A DNA stretch of 64,000 nt, taken from positions 9,445,501-9,509,500 of the forward strand of contig JBAIAC010000030.1 in the NCBI GenBank assembly GCA_037349315.1, written 5' to 3'. The number at the start of each line of letters is the position of its first letter. Positions within the stretch are counted from its first letter, which is position 1. A program made the translations under genes and the position numbers. The DNA comes from Chelydra serpentina (Eukaryota; Chordata; Testudines; Chelydridae). Of the stretch, positions 12,301-27,300 are shown piece after piece. The notes below the pieces were generated by a model. The model was not told where the DNA came from. It saw nothing but the letters and a program-made list of their open reading frames with translations, and searched no databases.

Positions 12301-15300
12301 ATAAATTGATGAGTCAGGTATTTCGTTGATGCAATACTGTTGATTTAGAATGTACACATAATCATGTTTCCCAGAATAAAAAAATAGGAGGCATTTTCTT
12401 TGCTTGCAGTTTCAGGATTCTTTCCAGCTAGCACTCTCATCAAAAAGCCCTCTCTTAGCTTTCTCTTCTGCTGCTTCTGCCCACAGACCCATGTTACTCC
12501 AGCAGACAATACCCAGCCCTTTGTGTTTGTACTCCATCTCCAGTGAAACCTTTCCACCTACATATTTCAGATTTCAACTGGCCTTGCATATTGTCTGTGT
12601 TTTGGGCAGTTGCTCCTATTATTTCAGCTATCTTATTCCAAAAAAGTAGTTTAACTGCTTCTTACGTTTATCTTTAATGAAGATATCATGGCCATCCGCT
12701 TCAACAAGGTTTCACCCAACTTCCATCCTAACTTTTTCCTTTTTGGAAAGGTAAATTGTGCAGACAAGTCTCCCTCCAACTATTGGGTATAAATATATCT
12801 GAGCTTCCCAGTAAGATTAGCTTTCTGTTACTTTTTCTACTTTAAATCCTTAATCAAGGTTATCGGTCTGATTTCTTTCTTTGCTTTGATGGTAATTTAT
12901 ATATAGCCATATAAAATAGTCCAGACCTCCAGTGCTCATATTGCAGCATAACTCTCCAGGATGCATTAGTCTGTTTAGTTGATTCAAAACAGCAAATGCT
13001 AATTGACAATAAAGGTGCCTTGCAAAAGAGGCTATATTGATAATGAATGCATACATCCTTATTTCTTGTTTTTTAATAAATGTATAAAGAACAGAGTTCC
13101 ATTTGTGCTTAACTTCAACTCAGTTTTAAATCTCAGGTTGTGCAAGACTACAATGCACTACCAAAATACAGTGAAGGAAATGTAATGCATTTTTCAATGT
13201 AAGAATAAAATGTATCTTACAATATAGGATGTCACAGAAAAGCTTTAGTAAATGTGGATCCCAGTATATAGGTAGGCTGATAAGTCATTATTGGGATAGC
13301 TATGCTCGTGTACAGAAGAGAGAGTATTTTATGATATAATAGTAAGATACAAATTAAATATGGTGCCATTTTGTTATGGTCTGAGCAAATTAGGTATATA
13401 TTGAAATCAGTGGGAGTTAAGTGCCTAAATACCTTTGAGGACCTGGGCTTTTGAAACTACTTGGAAAGAAGGCATATGTGCTCATGCTTTATTGGAGATT
13501 TAGCAGCTTCTGAGTCCTATTTTTGTGTTGTTTCTAATGCTGCAGGAAGACCAAGTCGCGTTTAATTTCATTTAGATGTGCAGGTCACGTTAAACTCTTT
13601 AGCAGAACAGTCCTACATTTTTTAAAAAAAAAATTGGTAAATTATCCAGTACTAAAGGCAACTGCTGCTCTTTTAGACTTCAAAACTGTATGCATGTACC
13701 TGGTGCTTTCAAACATCTCTGTATAGAACAGGGCTCACTTTTGTCATGTTTGTCAGAAGAGTTACTGCTCTGAGCATGCGGTGAAGAGTTGAAGGAAGGT
13801 AATGTCTTTATGCTCTATATCGGTTTTAGGCATAACATTTTCAAAAGCACCTAAGTTGATTTTCTCTGAGACTTAAATTCCTCAGTACCTAAGTCACTTT
13901 TGAAAGTTGGACTTAGGTAGTTTTGAAAATTAATTAAGCATAAATACTTTAAAGGGCTACCCTCAAGCGGGTAATATGTAGACAGTTCCAATTTAGAAGT
14001 CACCTATGTTTGTTTCTAAATAGGGCAGTTTATCTCCTCTTGATGCACACAAGATAGAAGATGACATCAAGAAAATAATGCTTTCTGACCTTCAAAACCT
14101 AGGGTTCAAAAAAGCTATGGAAATACAGGTACTTTCTCCTTGCCACCCATTGCATGATTAAATTTATTTTTGGAAAATATTGATACGTTTCACTGTCAGC
14201 ATTTTCTGTGTTGTTCATATCTATTTCTTGGACAGGTCACTTCACCTCTGTGTGCCTGTTTCCTCATGTGTAAAATGTGGATAGCAATCCTGGGCCATAT
14301 TTTTAAGAGTTGTTCCATCTACAGATGGAAGTGCTATAAAAGGGTAGTACAGAATTGGACATTCCTAGCATCAGTAGTGTACATCTACCAGTTCTAACTG
14401 ATACAGAATATTTATAGTATATAGACGCTCTTCATGTGCCCATTAAATAGTAAACAGTAGGTTATTGATAAGTATTAATGTTAGATACTTCAGTAGTATG
14501 GCTTTTCTTTTTAGGGTACAGTCACAGAATTCAGGAACCCAAGTGAATTTTATATACAGGTCTATTCGCCAAAAGTTTTAGAACGTCTCAGCAAACTTAC
14601 TGTGAAACTAAAAGATTGTTATGCAAATATTGTTAACCAAGAGGAATATATTCCTATCAAAGGGGAAGTTTGTGTTGCAAAATATTCTCTGGATCAGGTA
14701 ACTTTTCTTTTTTTTTTTTTTTATTTGGGACCTGGTAAACATTTTTAAAAGAATGTGGGACTGTAAATATCTAAATGTTCTAAATACTTTTTAAATTGTG
14801 TGTGTTTACTCAAAGTTTTATATATTCTGTTTTGTGTTGCATGTAACTCCCATTGTTATCAGCATTTGCATCGAGTGATGAATCTGTGGTAGCATTTGGA
14901 AAGTGGGTGTAGCTTATACTCTTGCACATTCTGAAATCCAACTTTGTAGCAATTCTTGTCTTTTGAGATCGTTTATGTTGTCCAAGAGCAGATCGTTTTC
15001 TTGTAATATTTTCTTTAAGTTCTTTATTAAGTTAATTTTCTTTCAAACAGACCCTAAGCAAGTCAAAATACTTACCAGGATGAACTATCTTGCTATTTTT
15101 ACAACGGGACAACCTGCAAATAAGTTATACCTCAATTTTTTTAACCTGGGTGCAGGTCATTTGACCCTTCCCATTTACTTCTGATTCTTACCTGGTGTGT
15201 GCCTGACTTTCCTAACTGTAGTTTTGTTGTTACAGCTTCTACACTTTCTTCTTTCCTCCGCCTTCTTTCCCTCAATGCTACCAGACTCTTAAGCTGTTAG

Positions 15301-18300
15301 AAGCATTGTAATGATATGTGGTGTCTGTGGAGGGAGGAGGTGGAAATTTCTTTGGAGCAGACTTGCTGTGAATCCTGAATTTTTTGTGTTTTGAAGTGAA
15401 CCTTGTTTGGTGACAGTACTAATTCTTTTTTAGATTACTTTTGCCCAAAACTATTGCTATACGAGTCTTTTTTTGTTCAGTTGAGTTGCTTCAGAACTGA
15501 TCAATATTTTACTTTGTTGCCAACTTGATGGAGTAAAAGTAATTCCTGAAATTATTCCTTTTGTGGAGAATATAATAAGTGTGTAGATGTGTTTTTACAT
15601 CCAGAATATCATTTATTCATGTGTAGACCTGGAACAGAGTACTGGTAAAAGAGGTGGATATCTTGCAGAAGAAAGCACAAGTGTTGTATATCGATTATGG
15701 CAATGGAGGAAATGCTCCACTAGATTGGATTAAACCACTCCACAGAGACATCGAACCGTTTCCTCCCTGTGTGAGTATTTCTTTTTAACTTCTAGCAGCT
15801 AGTTGGGTAAGCAAAAGTTGTATTTATGTAACCCTTCTGCCAGTCAGAGTTGGCAGCAACAAGGGCTGGGTTCAGTATCTAGGGGTTCCATTCCAATGAC
15901 ACAATGCAAAACCGGCTCGAGCCCCCACCCAGTGACCTGGGACAAATATATATCACCCCCCTGGGTGCTTCCCCTCTCGCAAGCACAGAGTCTGAGTGTA
16001 GCAAAAACCTTTTAATGACAGAGAGAAACAATGCGGCATTTTGTTGGGGAAACACCACATCTAGGATTCGTAAACCAAACTGAGCAAAGACCCACCCCAG
16101 CAAATTGGCCATGTCCTTTCCCTTTGGTTCTTGAGTCCAGCAACCCCAAAAATCACCCAAAGTCCCAAAAGTCCAGACCCAGAGTTCAAAAGTTCTATCT
16201 GAAAAGTGCTACACCCTCCCCCCCAGTCTGGGTAGAAACGGGGAGGGGAGAGGTAAGGGGCACCTTACGTGGCTCGAAGCTGATTGCCCCATCCCTTCAT
16301 GGGGCTCCGCTCCACCAGCTGTCCCGCAAGCTGCTCCGGCTGGCCCACCAACTGCTCCGCTCCACTAGCAGCTCCGCACCATATCTTCCGGCTCCCCCAC
16401 TACTTAACACAGTGTTCAGTGATTTCAGCTCTTTAGTGATTTCAGCTTGGGGAGCCTTAGTGCTAATTTGCACCATTAGCCCCAAGTGATTCCAACTCAG
16501 CAGCCTGTGATGAAACTCCTAAGGAATTAAAAATTAGCTCTGATATTCCACAGTGGAGAGAGAGAGAGAAGGAGGTGCAACTGACATTTAGGGCCCTCAG
16601 AAGGGGCCCATGCCACCAGGTACAAATACCTGTCCCCAGCCTTTCTCAATTCAGTGGGTTTTGGAACGCATGTCCCTTGCCTAGCGAGTGCTGCTTCGTT
16701 GATGGCGAGTCCCTCCATCATAACAAAAGGTCACTGTCCTTGATTCACATAATCAGGGTAACAACACTTTATTCTTCCTGCCCCAATAACAGAGAAACTG
16801 GGGATCCCACAGCAGCCAAAGTGACCATTTAGGCAAGCGATCCATCATGCTTTGCAGGGTGGGTGTGTCCATGCAAACAAGATTAGCCCCTGACATCCCT
16901 TTCCACAGCTCACCACCAGATGTCAGGGTAGAGCTCATCCTGACTGCTTACATTTAAAATGAACAGTTGTCAATTAAATCAGTGTTTCTAGTGGCATGCT
17001 ATAATTGCAGTTACCACAACATTTTGTAAAAAGAGAATATTGCAAGGGTAGTTTGATATCATTCTTTTTATAATGATTAGGGATATGATGACATCATGGT
17101 AAAATTGCACACAATTCATGGCATAGTCACAGTAAAAAAATAGATAATTTCACCGTATAGTCATGGCAACCTTGTGTACCCAACTGCCATGCATTAGCAG
17201 TTAGCTTGTTTTGATGTAGTCCTCTCTGAAACAGGACTAGATTACATTGAACCAACTAACTGTTAATCAGTGCTTGAATTATGGCGGGGGGAGGGGGGCG
17301 TCTGCCCTATCCTCTCTTCCACTCAGTGTAGAGCTCCTAGAAGGGCAGGGCTGGGTTCCCTGTAGCGGCAGCTCCCATTTTCTACCTTCTTTCCTTGTAG
17401 GTCCCCTGGACCTTGATTTCTCCCCTCTTTCCCCATCTCCCTCCCTAGCTGGTTGCTGGGACCTGCTACCCGGGCTTGGTGTTTCACTTGGCAGGTTCCA
17501 GGCCCCAAGGCCCTAGTCTGGAGAAGCCCCTTTGTCCTAGCAGGAAGAGAGCAGGGCTGTCCAGTGCCCTGGCCAGTTGCTGTGCAGAGATCAGCTCTAG
17601 CCCGCTGCACCTCCTGATCACTCTCTTCCTCTAGTGACAAGCTGGAGATGGGGACTGGGCCCAGAGGGAGGTCAGGGATCAAGGAGACGGGTGTGTGTGT
17701 TGGGATTGAGTGAGCTGTGGGGAGATTACTGGGGGCGGTGGCATTCAAAGAGAACTAGATCGAAATGAACTAATGAGGTGTTTTAATGCATGGCAGCAGG
17801 ATAAATGGCATAATTCATGGTTCTGTTACTGTGGTGAGCTTTCATGGTGGAGTTGAAGTAAATGGCAGAATTTCTGGGTTCCATGACAGTGGTGACCACC
17901 ATGACAGAATTGTATCTCTACTAATGATTGTTATTGTTGGTAATTCAAAGTTATGGTTTTGTGAAGTTTGCGATGGAAAAATATGCAAGTGTTGAAAGTG
18001 AGGTAATTGAAAATGTGTCAAAAATTACTAGAGAATTTTCGCCTCTGCATATTTGCACTCATGGAAGATGTGCCACCCAGTGCAGACTAGACAGTAGAGC
18101 CTTCTCCAAGCAGTGCTTGTTGAAGCTCGGATAACACTGTGACGGGTTGGGGCCACAGAGACCTGCTTGGTGCTGCCACCTGGTGTGCCAAGGCTACTTC
18201 TGCCCCTGCTTCCAGGCCTTTTCCAGCTTGGGACTCCCGAATCCTGTCTGTTTTGAGCCAGATTCCACTGATCTGCTGCAAACACAGACCCAGGTCCAAA

Positions 18301-21300
18301 CCAAGTCCACTCACCACTGTAAGGCTCCTGGAAGCGCTCTTGCCTTTGACACCCAGATGCCCAACTCCAAGGAGGTTCAAACCCTTAATAAATCCGTTTT
18401 ACCCTGTATAAAGCTTGTACAGGGTAAACTCATAAATAGTTCGCCTTCTATTTCAAAGATAGAAAGATATGCACAACTGTTTGCCTTCCCCAGGTACCAC
18501 CTCGTACTCCAGGAAACTTAGTAAAATGTGATTTTAATAAGTACAGAAAATAGGATTTAAGTGATTTCAAGTAGTGACAGACAGAACAAAGCGAATTACT
18601 AAGTAAAATAAAATAAAACACGCACATCTATGTCTATTCAAAGTTAACACAGATAAAAGCCTCACCAGATTCGGATATTTTCCTTTTTACAGGCTGTAGA
18701 ACTAGCCTGGGTCCAGCAGTCGCTCACACCCCCTAGTGTCTTTGTCCTTTGTTCAGTTCCCCTCAGGAATGTCCTTGGGGGGTGGAGAGCCTCTCTCTTT
18801 AGCCAGCTGAAGACAAAAATGGAGGGGTTTCCTAGGGGTTTAAATAGATTTTCTCCTCTGGGTGGACACCCCTCCCTCTCCCTGTGTAGCATCCAGTTAC
18901 CAAATGGAGTTGGGGTCACATGGACAAGTCACCTGTCCATGCACAACTCAGTTCCTTCTCAGACCAGCCACTTTCCTGGCAACGTTCAGATGTGGATTGG
19001 TGTCTGCAAGTTCTATTGTCTGTTAAGTGCTTCTTGATTGGGCACTTAACCTGCACATTCCTTTCTCAAGAAATACAACCAATATTCATAACTTCAAATA
19101 CAACAATGATACATGCATATAAATGGGAGGAATAAATTCAGTAGGTCATAACTTTCACAGAGATATGTTACATGGCACATGTAGCATAAAACATAGTCCA
19201 GTTACATCATGTATACATTTATAAGCATCTCCCCATAAAGTTTTATGGGGTACACCGTCACAAACACCATCTAATTTGCCCATCATCTAACAGACTGTCA
19301 CCCATACCTCTCACCTAATGCTGAAGCACTCGTGAAATATTTTTTCTTTGAACCTTTACAGATTGCAAATCATTTTAGACTGCGTGGTGGCTGTAGTATT
19401 TGGACAAATGTTAATTCGCTACCTGGAATGAATCCACCAAATTCATTTTGAGAATTTATACTGAGATCTCAAACTGGTGCTCTATTCCTATACACCTAAC
19501 ATATATACCATGAGAAATAGGTGGCTATTGAAGCTGTATTTTGGACCTTGTCCTCTCCCATGTCCATGACGTTTGGGCTGGTTCTCTTCCTGAAAATTGA
19601 GGCAGTTCTGACTTGCCCATGAAGCTCTGGGTTTTAGCTATGCCTCTTCTACCTTTGTGCCAGATTTTTTCTGTGTGTTGTTCGCTGCTAGCATCCCAGC
19701 CTTTGGAGCTAATTTAAGGAAAGCTGTGACAAGACGCAGAGACTGACTTCCACAGTGTCATGGAACCAGGAGACATCAGGCAGTCTTTGCTCAAAGCTCC
19801 TGGGTCTTCTGCACAGAGATTTTCATGGACAAGACAGTCTCCTGTACTATGCAGCTCTGTATCCTTAGAGCAGGTCAACTCTGTGCATTGAATGAAGTAG
19901 GAATCCTGTGGGGCAAAATGGTATGTAATCATAAATAAGGACTGTTGTGATACATATATACAAGAAGACAATTAAAATTGCAAAAGCCGTCTTAATTCTG
20001 GTGTTTCCTTTCTTTTGGGTGCTTGACTTTGCAACCTTAATGTTCTTTTAAAATGGCTTTTTGTGTGCAATTTCCTAGATTTTTAAAAAGCAAACTGGAA
20101 AAACAAATTCCATCTCTTGGGGTATGTCTATACTTACCCGTCGCGTCGGAGGCGTGGGATCGATGTTCTGGGTTCGATTTATCGCGTCTTGTGAAGACGC
20201 GATAAATCGAACCAGGAAGTGCTCCCTCGTCGATGCTGGTAATCCAGCTCGACGAGTGGAGTAGGCGGAGTCGACGGGGGAGCCTGCGCGCCGCGTCTGG
20301 ACCACAGGTAAGTTCGAACTAAGGTACTTCGACTTCAGCTACGTTATTAACGTAGCTGAAGTTGCGTATCTTAGTTCGACAGGGGGGGTTAGTGTAGACC
20401 TGGGCTTGGCATCGTATTGATACCCATGCGGTCCATCAGCACTGTTGAGCAGACCCAATGTGGATGAAATCGTGGAGATTTGAGCTGCAGAAATCTGAAG
20501 TTTTCTACTGGACATGTATAAAGAGCTGTGACTTTTCCCCTCCAGAGACTTAAAACTTGGCCACATTTGGCCAGATTTTCACAGGGATTGCAAAATATGC
20601 ACCCCTAAATACAAAGGCCACTCCTTCCTTCCTTCCTTCCTTCCCCTCAAAACTTCAAGTATAGGTTCCTTGAGAAGCTCCTCTTTTATTTAAATTGGAG
20701 GACACACCCTTTCCAGATGTGCCAGGGGAGTACTGTTTTGCCCATAGCTTCCTACCAAGATGCTCATGACACATGCTTCCATGTTCGGGTGGGGAACTCA
20801 CCTGGGACATCTTCAGACCCAAGACCTCTGGATTTCCAGTGAGACTCTCCATCATATAAATATACTTGCTGATAACCTATGCTGTCATCCAATTGTCATT
20901 TATAAAGCCTTGTTATTTTTTAAAAAGGCCAAAAATGACTGAGAACTTAAAGTAGATGGTAACAGACAGTGAATCCCAGTAATGATTGCACCTTACGATA
21001 TTCTGAACAAAAAGCTCTCAACTATGCTGTAGCTGTTCGTCGCTTCACGCTGACTCAAGACAGTCTAGGCTTTAGAGTTTTAATGCTGGAATCTTATTAT
21101 ATAGATCAGAAATCAGAGCTATGGGTCTAGCATTCACAGCTGTCCCATCCCACTCTGTGAGGTTTGACAGTCCACGTCACAGCACTCAACACAACAGCAA
21201 TGTAGTAATGTTTTGTAAGACAGGGAGGATCATTCCCTCTTTGCCAGGAAACTGTTTTTGTTTTTGGAACTGTGCAATTGCCACCAAATCATTCCAGTAG

Positions 21301-24300
21301 CTCTGCTTCTTCCAGAATTATAAAATGTCCTAGGACCATCTCTACAGACAGTTCACAAGTAAACCACAAATGGACTGTCATGGACTCTGACAGCCAGAGC
21401 ATCTTTCTGTAAGTGGGGTCACTTGACTGTAGATCTATTTGCCTCAAAGGTTAATGTCAGCTGTTTTGCTCAAAGGGGAGGGTCTGAGCCAGTTTCTCTG
21501 ACAAATGCTTTCCTCAACTTGTGGACTCCAGGAATAATCTAGGCTTATCCACTGATACCGTTAATATTGAGGGTTTTCAGAAACCACATTGTAGGATTCA
21601 GCGGTGACGATCATATTACAACCAGCACAGACAGTTCTGGTACTGGGACCTCATGAACTTGTCCACTCAGCCACAGATATCCTTCTCTCTTTTAACTATC
21701 ATCATCTTCCAGAATGAAGGACGCTTTCTACATCTGGACCCAGCTTAGTTGCAATTGACCGGGCAGATGCTGGCTTGCTAATCTTCACAGAGAGAAGCTG
21801 CTCTACGGAGGTCAGAGCATACTAGCTCAGAAAAGTATCAGAGGGGTAGCCGTGTCAGTCTGGATCTCCAAGAGCGACAAAGAGTCCTGTAGCACCTTAT
21901 AGACTAACAGATATATTGGAGCATAAGCTTTCGTGGGCGAAGACCCACTTTGTCAGACGCATAGACTAATATAAGCAGCCCAGTGGAAAAGCAGCCTGTT
22001 TGGATGGAGCAATGCCATCTGTATCCTCTAATTACCCCTATTCTTGCCATTGTGGACAATGTGCTCTCACTAACTCAGGGCTATCTGTCAGCTCCACAGC
22101 AGTACACTGAGCAATATCAGCTCACCATCCCCTCCCCCTGGGGGGGTCACACCTTATTCTTCTTCCCCACAGTAGCCAGGTTCTTTAAGGCTCTTATTTC
22201 CCCCGGATCCCAGAGCCCTCTCCTTTCTGGGATCCCAGTGTAGTGTTTACCTGGGTTAATGGATTTTCCCTTTTGAGTCACTCTCATCATGCTCATTCTT
22301 GCTCACTCTATCATCCGTCTCTGAAGAGGACCTTGTATGTCTGCATAGCAGCTAGGAAGTGTAAAAACCCAGTGTGACTGTGGCAGCCTGAGTGGTGACT
22401 TGGGTTAGCTACCTGCATACAATCTCGCCTGACCCCATGGGTATGTGCTCTGGCAGCTAGCCCAAGCCAGCACCTGTGCCAACACAGCCATGCTGTTATT
22501 TTTAGCATGCTAACTTGAGCAGAGCTAACCTGTGCTAGGATTTGCACCTCCTAGCTGCTGAAGTGCTATAACATCAACTCAAAAGTTTGAAATTCAGGCT
22601 CTTTTATGTCTTGGTGTGTTCCATTAGGACAGGCCTGCACAACCCGTAAAGCAGTGAGGGCCATATTACTCCGAAGAAAACAGCCGAGGGCTGAAACTCT
22701 TCTCCCCCCGAAAAGTTGTTGAGCAAAAACAAAAAACCCTCTCCCGCCCGCCAAAGTTGTTGAGCAAAAAAAAAAAAATTTATTTTTTTCCCCTCTACCC
22801 ACCCACGGGCCGCACAGTGAGCCTCCGCAGGCCATATGTTGTGCAGGCCTGCATTAGGACAAAGTACCCTAAGGCCTCATGCTAAAAAGATTTCCCTGAG
22901 TGGTTGCCTTCCATTTAAATCAGATGGTTTATCTGCCTGTTTTCTTAAGTCCCACTACAAAGAGAAGCTAGAAAGTACACATTTGGTGTTTGTATAGCTT
23001 TTATTTTACCTTGACAGGATCAAACCTTTCAGACTCCCCGAGACTATTTGTGGCATTCACAGATAGGATGAAAGGTCAGGCAAGATCTACCCAAAAGCTA
23101 AGTGGGTAGGTATCTAATTGTATTAGGGTTGCTATGAGCTAACAAGATCACATCCACCCATGCAGGTAAGAGCCCACTCCATTGGAACTCAGGCAGCTTC
23201 TGCAGCTTCCCCGAGATGCATACCTATCTGAAATCCTCAGAGTGGCTGCTCTGGGATCAGTCCACACATTTACACATTATCACGTTACGCAGCCTAGGTC
23301 GGGTATCAGGATCTGAAACCCACTTTAGCAGAGCTGTCCTGCAGCCTTTATTTAAGTAGACTTTTTGAGCACCCTCCTCCTTTATACTAGGTCACTGCTT
23401 GTTAGTCACCAAAAGTGAAATACATGTTGACAGTCATTTAGAGAAAACAGTTACATGCTCCACAGTAACTGGCTCGCCGAGATGTTGTCCATATATATAT
23501 TCCACTGCCCTCCCTCCTTCTCCTGTGGAGTTCTGTAGCACCTGGCTTCTGTGTCTGTGAAAGAACTGAAGGACGGAAGGGGGGAATGGGAGGCGCAAGG
23601 GCAGTCTTGCACATGGGGTACATGTGCACACCAGAAGTGGAGTATATATGGACAATAGGTCTTGAAGACACATCTGCACTTATTTTGGATATGTAGCCAT
23701 TCTGTATGGCACAAAGAATGAGGATAACAGTGGAGGCAGGGGAAGAACAGGAACAAGAATTACAATATATTGTCACTGAGGCCTGGTCTACACTAGGACT
23801 TTATGTCGAATTTAACAGCATTAACTCGATTTTGGGGGCGGAGGGATAGCTCAGTGGTTTGAGCATTGGCCTGCTAAACCCAGGGTTGTGAGTTCAATCC
23901 TTGAGGGGGCCATTTAGGGATCTGGGGCAAAAATTGGGGATTGGTCCTGCTTTGAGCAGGGGGTTGGACTAGATGACCTCCTAAGGTCCCTTCCAACCCT
24001 GATATTCTATGATTCTATGATTGGACCCTGCACCCGTCCACATTACGAAGCTATTTATTTCGACATAAATGGCTCTTTAATTCGATTTATGTACTCCTCC
24101 CCGACGAGGGGAGTAGCGCTAAATTTGACATGGCCATGTCGAATTCGTGTTACTGTGAACGGAATTCGACGCTAATAGCGCCAGGAGCTATCCCACAGTG
24201 CATCACTCCGTGGACGCTCTGGACAGCAGTCCGAGCTTGGATGCTCTCATCAGCCACACAGGAAAAGCCCTGGAAAAATTTGAATTCCTTTTCCTGTCTG

Positions 24301-27300
24301 GCCAGTTTGAATCGCATTTCCTGTTTGGACTTCGTGGCGAGCTCAGCAGCACTGGCAACGAAGCAGAGCTCTCCATCGGAGGTGACCATGCAATCGCAGA
24401 ATAGAAAGAGGGCCCTTGCCTGGAATGATCGGGAAGTCTTGGATCTGATCGCTGTATGGGGAGATGAATCAGTCCTATCCGAGCTCCGATCCAAAAGACG
24501 GAATGCAAACATTTATGAAAAAATATCCCAGGCCATGACGGAGAGAGGATACAGCCGGGATGCAACGCAGTGCCGCGTGAAAATCAAGGAGCTGCGACAA
24601 GCGTACCAGAAGACCAAAGAGTCAAACGGACGCTCTGGATCGCAGCCCCACACATGCCGTTTCTACGAGGCACTGCATGCAATGCTCGGTGGTGCTGCCA
24701 CCACTACCCCACCAGTGTCTGTGGACTCCGACGACGGGGTGTTATCTACGGCCACGTCGTCGGAGGTTTTCGCGGACGGTGAAGATGAGGAAGGAGAGGA
24801 GGAGGACGAGGCAGTCGACAGCGCTTTCAACGTTGATTTCCCCGACAGCCAGGATCTCTTTATCACCCTGACTGAGATCCCCTACGAACCCTCCCAAGGC
24901 AGTAACCCGGACCAGGAATCAGGCGAAGGATCAGCAGGTCAGTGTTTTAAACATCTGTTTTGAATAGAATAGGCATGGTATGTTAGCAATGGGTTTTTAT
25001 TTTTTAGTTTGCCTTAGGTGCTTTAGTTTTCAGTCGTTTCCAGTGCAACTACTCGAAAAATCTGTCAATATGTATGGGGATAGAGGAGAAATCCCCCTTG
25101 GAGATCTCCACGAAGCTTTCCTGGAGGTACTGTGAAAGCCTTTGCATCAGGTTCCTGGGGAGAGCGGCCTTATTGTCTCCTCCATGGTAGGAAACTTTTC
25201 CGCGCCAGGCTAGCAGCAGGTACTCCGGTATCATTGCCTTGCAGAGCATGGCGGCATACGGCCCCGGTGTTTGCTGGCATTCACGCAGCATACGGTCTTT
25301 CTCTGTCTCCGTAATCCTCATCAGAGTGATATCAGTCATGGTGCCCTGGTTTGAATTAGGGTTTTTTTAGTATGGGGATTGATTGTCTTTTCCTTTAAAT
25401 AACTCTACCCGGCGGTTCCCAGCCACGCGGTGGGGGCGGGGAGGCGAATCATTCAAAATGAGTGGTTCACAGGCAGTAGGCAGGGACATTTCCCGGGACC
25501 AGCCACGCGGTGGGGGGCGGTTAGGCGAACTGTTCAAACTTAGCAGTTCACAGGCAGCAGGCAGGGACATTTCCCGGGACCAGCCACGCCGGGGGGCGGG
25601 AGGAGCGGGGAGGCGAACGGTTCTAGCTGAGCGGTTTTGCCGGAAGCAGTAGCTGGCCACCGCTAGGAACTGTGCTTGAAACATGGGAGTATACCACTGC
25701 TGTGAAGTAAGCTCTCAGCAGTCCAAAGTGTACGGCTTACCATGGTCTCCTGATAGCTGAATTCCAGTGTCCAGCCCCGCTTGTGTGATCTGCACACCAA
25801 GACCCCAGGCACTCAATATAAAGACTGAATATTCGACCTTGTACTGAGTGCACATGTGATAGGTACTGTGCATGGTCTTTTTCCCAGGGAAAGGGTATAG
25901 GCATTGTTCTGGAAAATGTATCTTTCTGAGGAATTCACTCCCTTTCTCCCATTGCACAGCTGTGAGTGTCTCCCGCACTACCCGTGCATCCCCATCCCAC
26001 AGGCTTGCGCAGATCAGGCGGTGCAAAAAAAGAACTCGGAACGACATGTTCTCTGAATTGATGGTCCGTTCCCAAAATGAGGCGGCACAGCGGAGAGAGG
26101 ACATCTCGCGATCCGAGCGAGCATCCAGCAAACGGGAGCAGAGGGCTGAAGCTCGTGAGGACAGGTGGCGGCAGGAAGACTAGCAGGCGACTCAAACGCT
26201 GCTTGGACTAATGAGGGAGCAAACGGACACGCTCCGGCGCCTTGTAGACGTTCTACAGGACCGGAGGCAAGAGCACCGCTCTATTTGATCTCTAACCGCC
26301 CTCCCCTGCAGCCAAGTCCAATCCACCCCTCACCCAAAGTCACGAGAACGAGGGGCGGCGAGGGCCGTGGAAATAATCACTCCACCCCTGCGGACTGCTC
26401 CAGTAGCAGAAGGCTTTCATTCCCAAAGATTTGACGGGTCCTTCCCTTCCCTCCAACCGCACCCCACCCTAGCCCCCGTCCAAGTTTCATCCCATAAGTC
26501 TGCTTTCCTTAATAAAAAAATGCTGTTCAGTAAAGTGCTGTTTCCTTGATTTCCTTTTAAAGGATGGTGTGTTTGGGGGGTGGGGGGGAAGGGGGTTTGT
26601 AATTGGAGACGATAGGCGCCTGTACCAGAGTAGAGACGGGGACAGGTTCACCAGAACCTCACAATCACATTGCATTCACTAGGCACCATGGTCATTCTGG
26701 GAAGTGGTTTTCATGTGCTGGGTGGGGGGGCTCTGAGTTTCTGGTTGGGGAGGGTGGCTGCAAATCTTTTGCAGCGGTCAGTAGCCTGCATGACAGAGCC
26801 ATGCAGCAGGGCATCTGTGACCGCCATCCCCGCCCACAAAGTCACACAGGCCCCCCATCACAGAGTTGCAAAAAGGAGGGGTGGCAGGCTCCGTTGAAAC
26901 AAGCATTCCACCACTGCGGACTGCTCTAGGAGAAGGAGCCTGTCATTCCCCGAGTTTGGAACCGTCCTTTCAATCACTCCACCCGCTCCCCAACCGCGGT
27001 TTGCGTCCCAGTTTCAACCCTGTACCGAGAAATCCTTAATGAGGAAGACGGTTTTAATGAACAATGTTTCCTTTATTTTATTTTTAAAGTAGTGAATGAA
27101 GGGAGGGAAGGGGTTTGGAAATTTGAGAGGATAGGCAAAATTAACTGGGTAAAGAAACATAGGCAGGTTCAGGTTCTGCTTACAGAAAGGTAATAGTCAC
27201 AGGTTACCCTGCTCGCTCTGGAAGCTAGCTTTCAAAGCTTCCCGGATGCGCAGCGCGTCCCGCTGGGCTCTTCTAATTGACCGGGTGTCTGGCTGCGCGT

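Noticed and set aside
23847..23900. tRNA gene suggested by intact box A and box B
   Set aside because: The tRNA-like head is followed by a SINE body and CR1-type tail and recurs four times, so it is a SINE.
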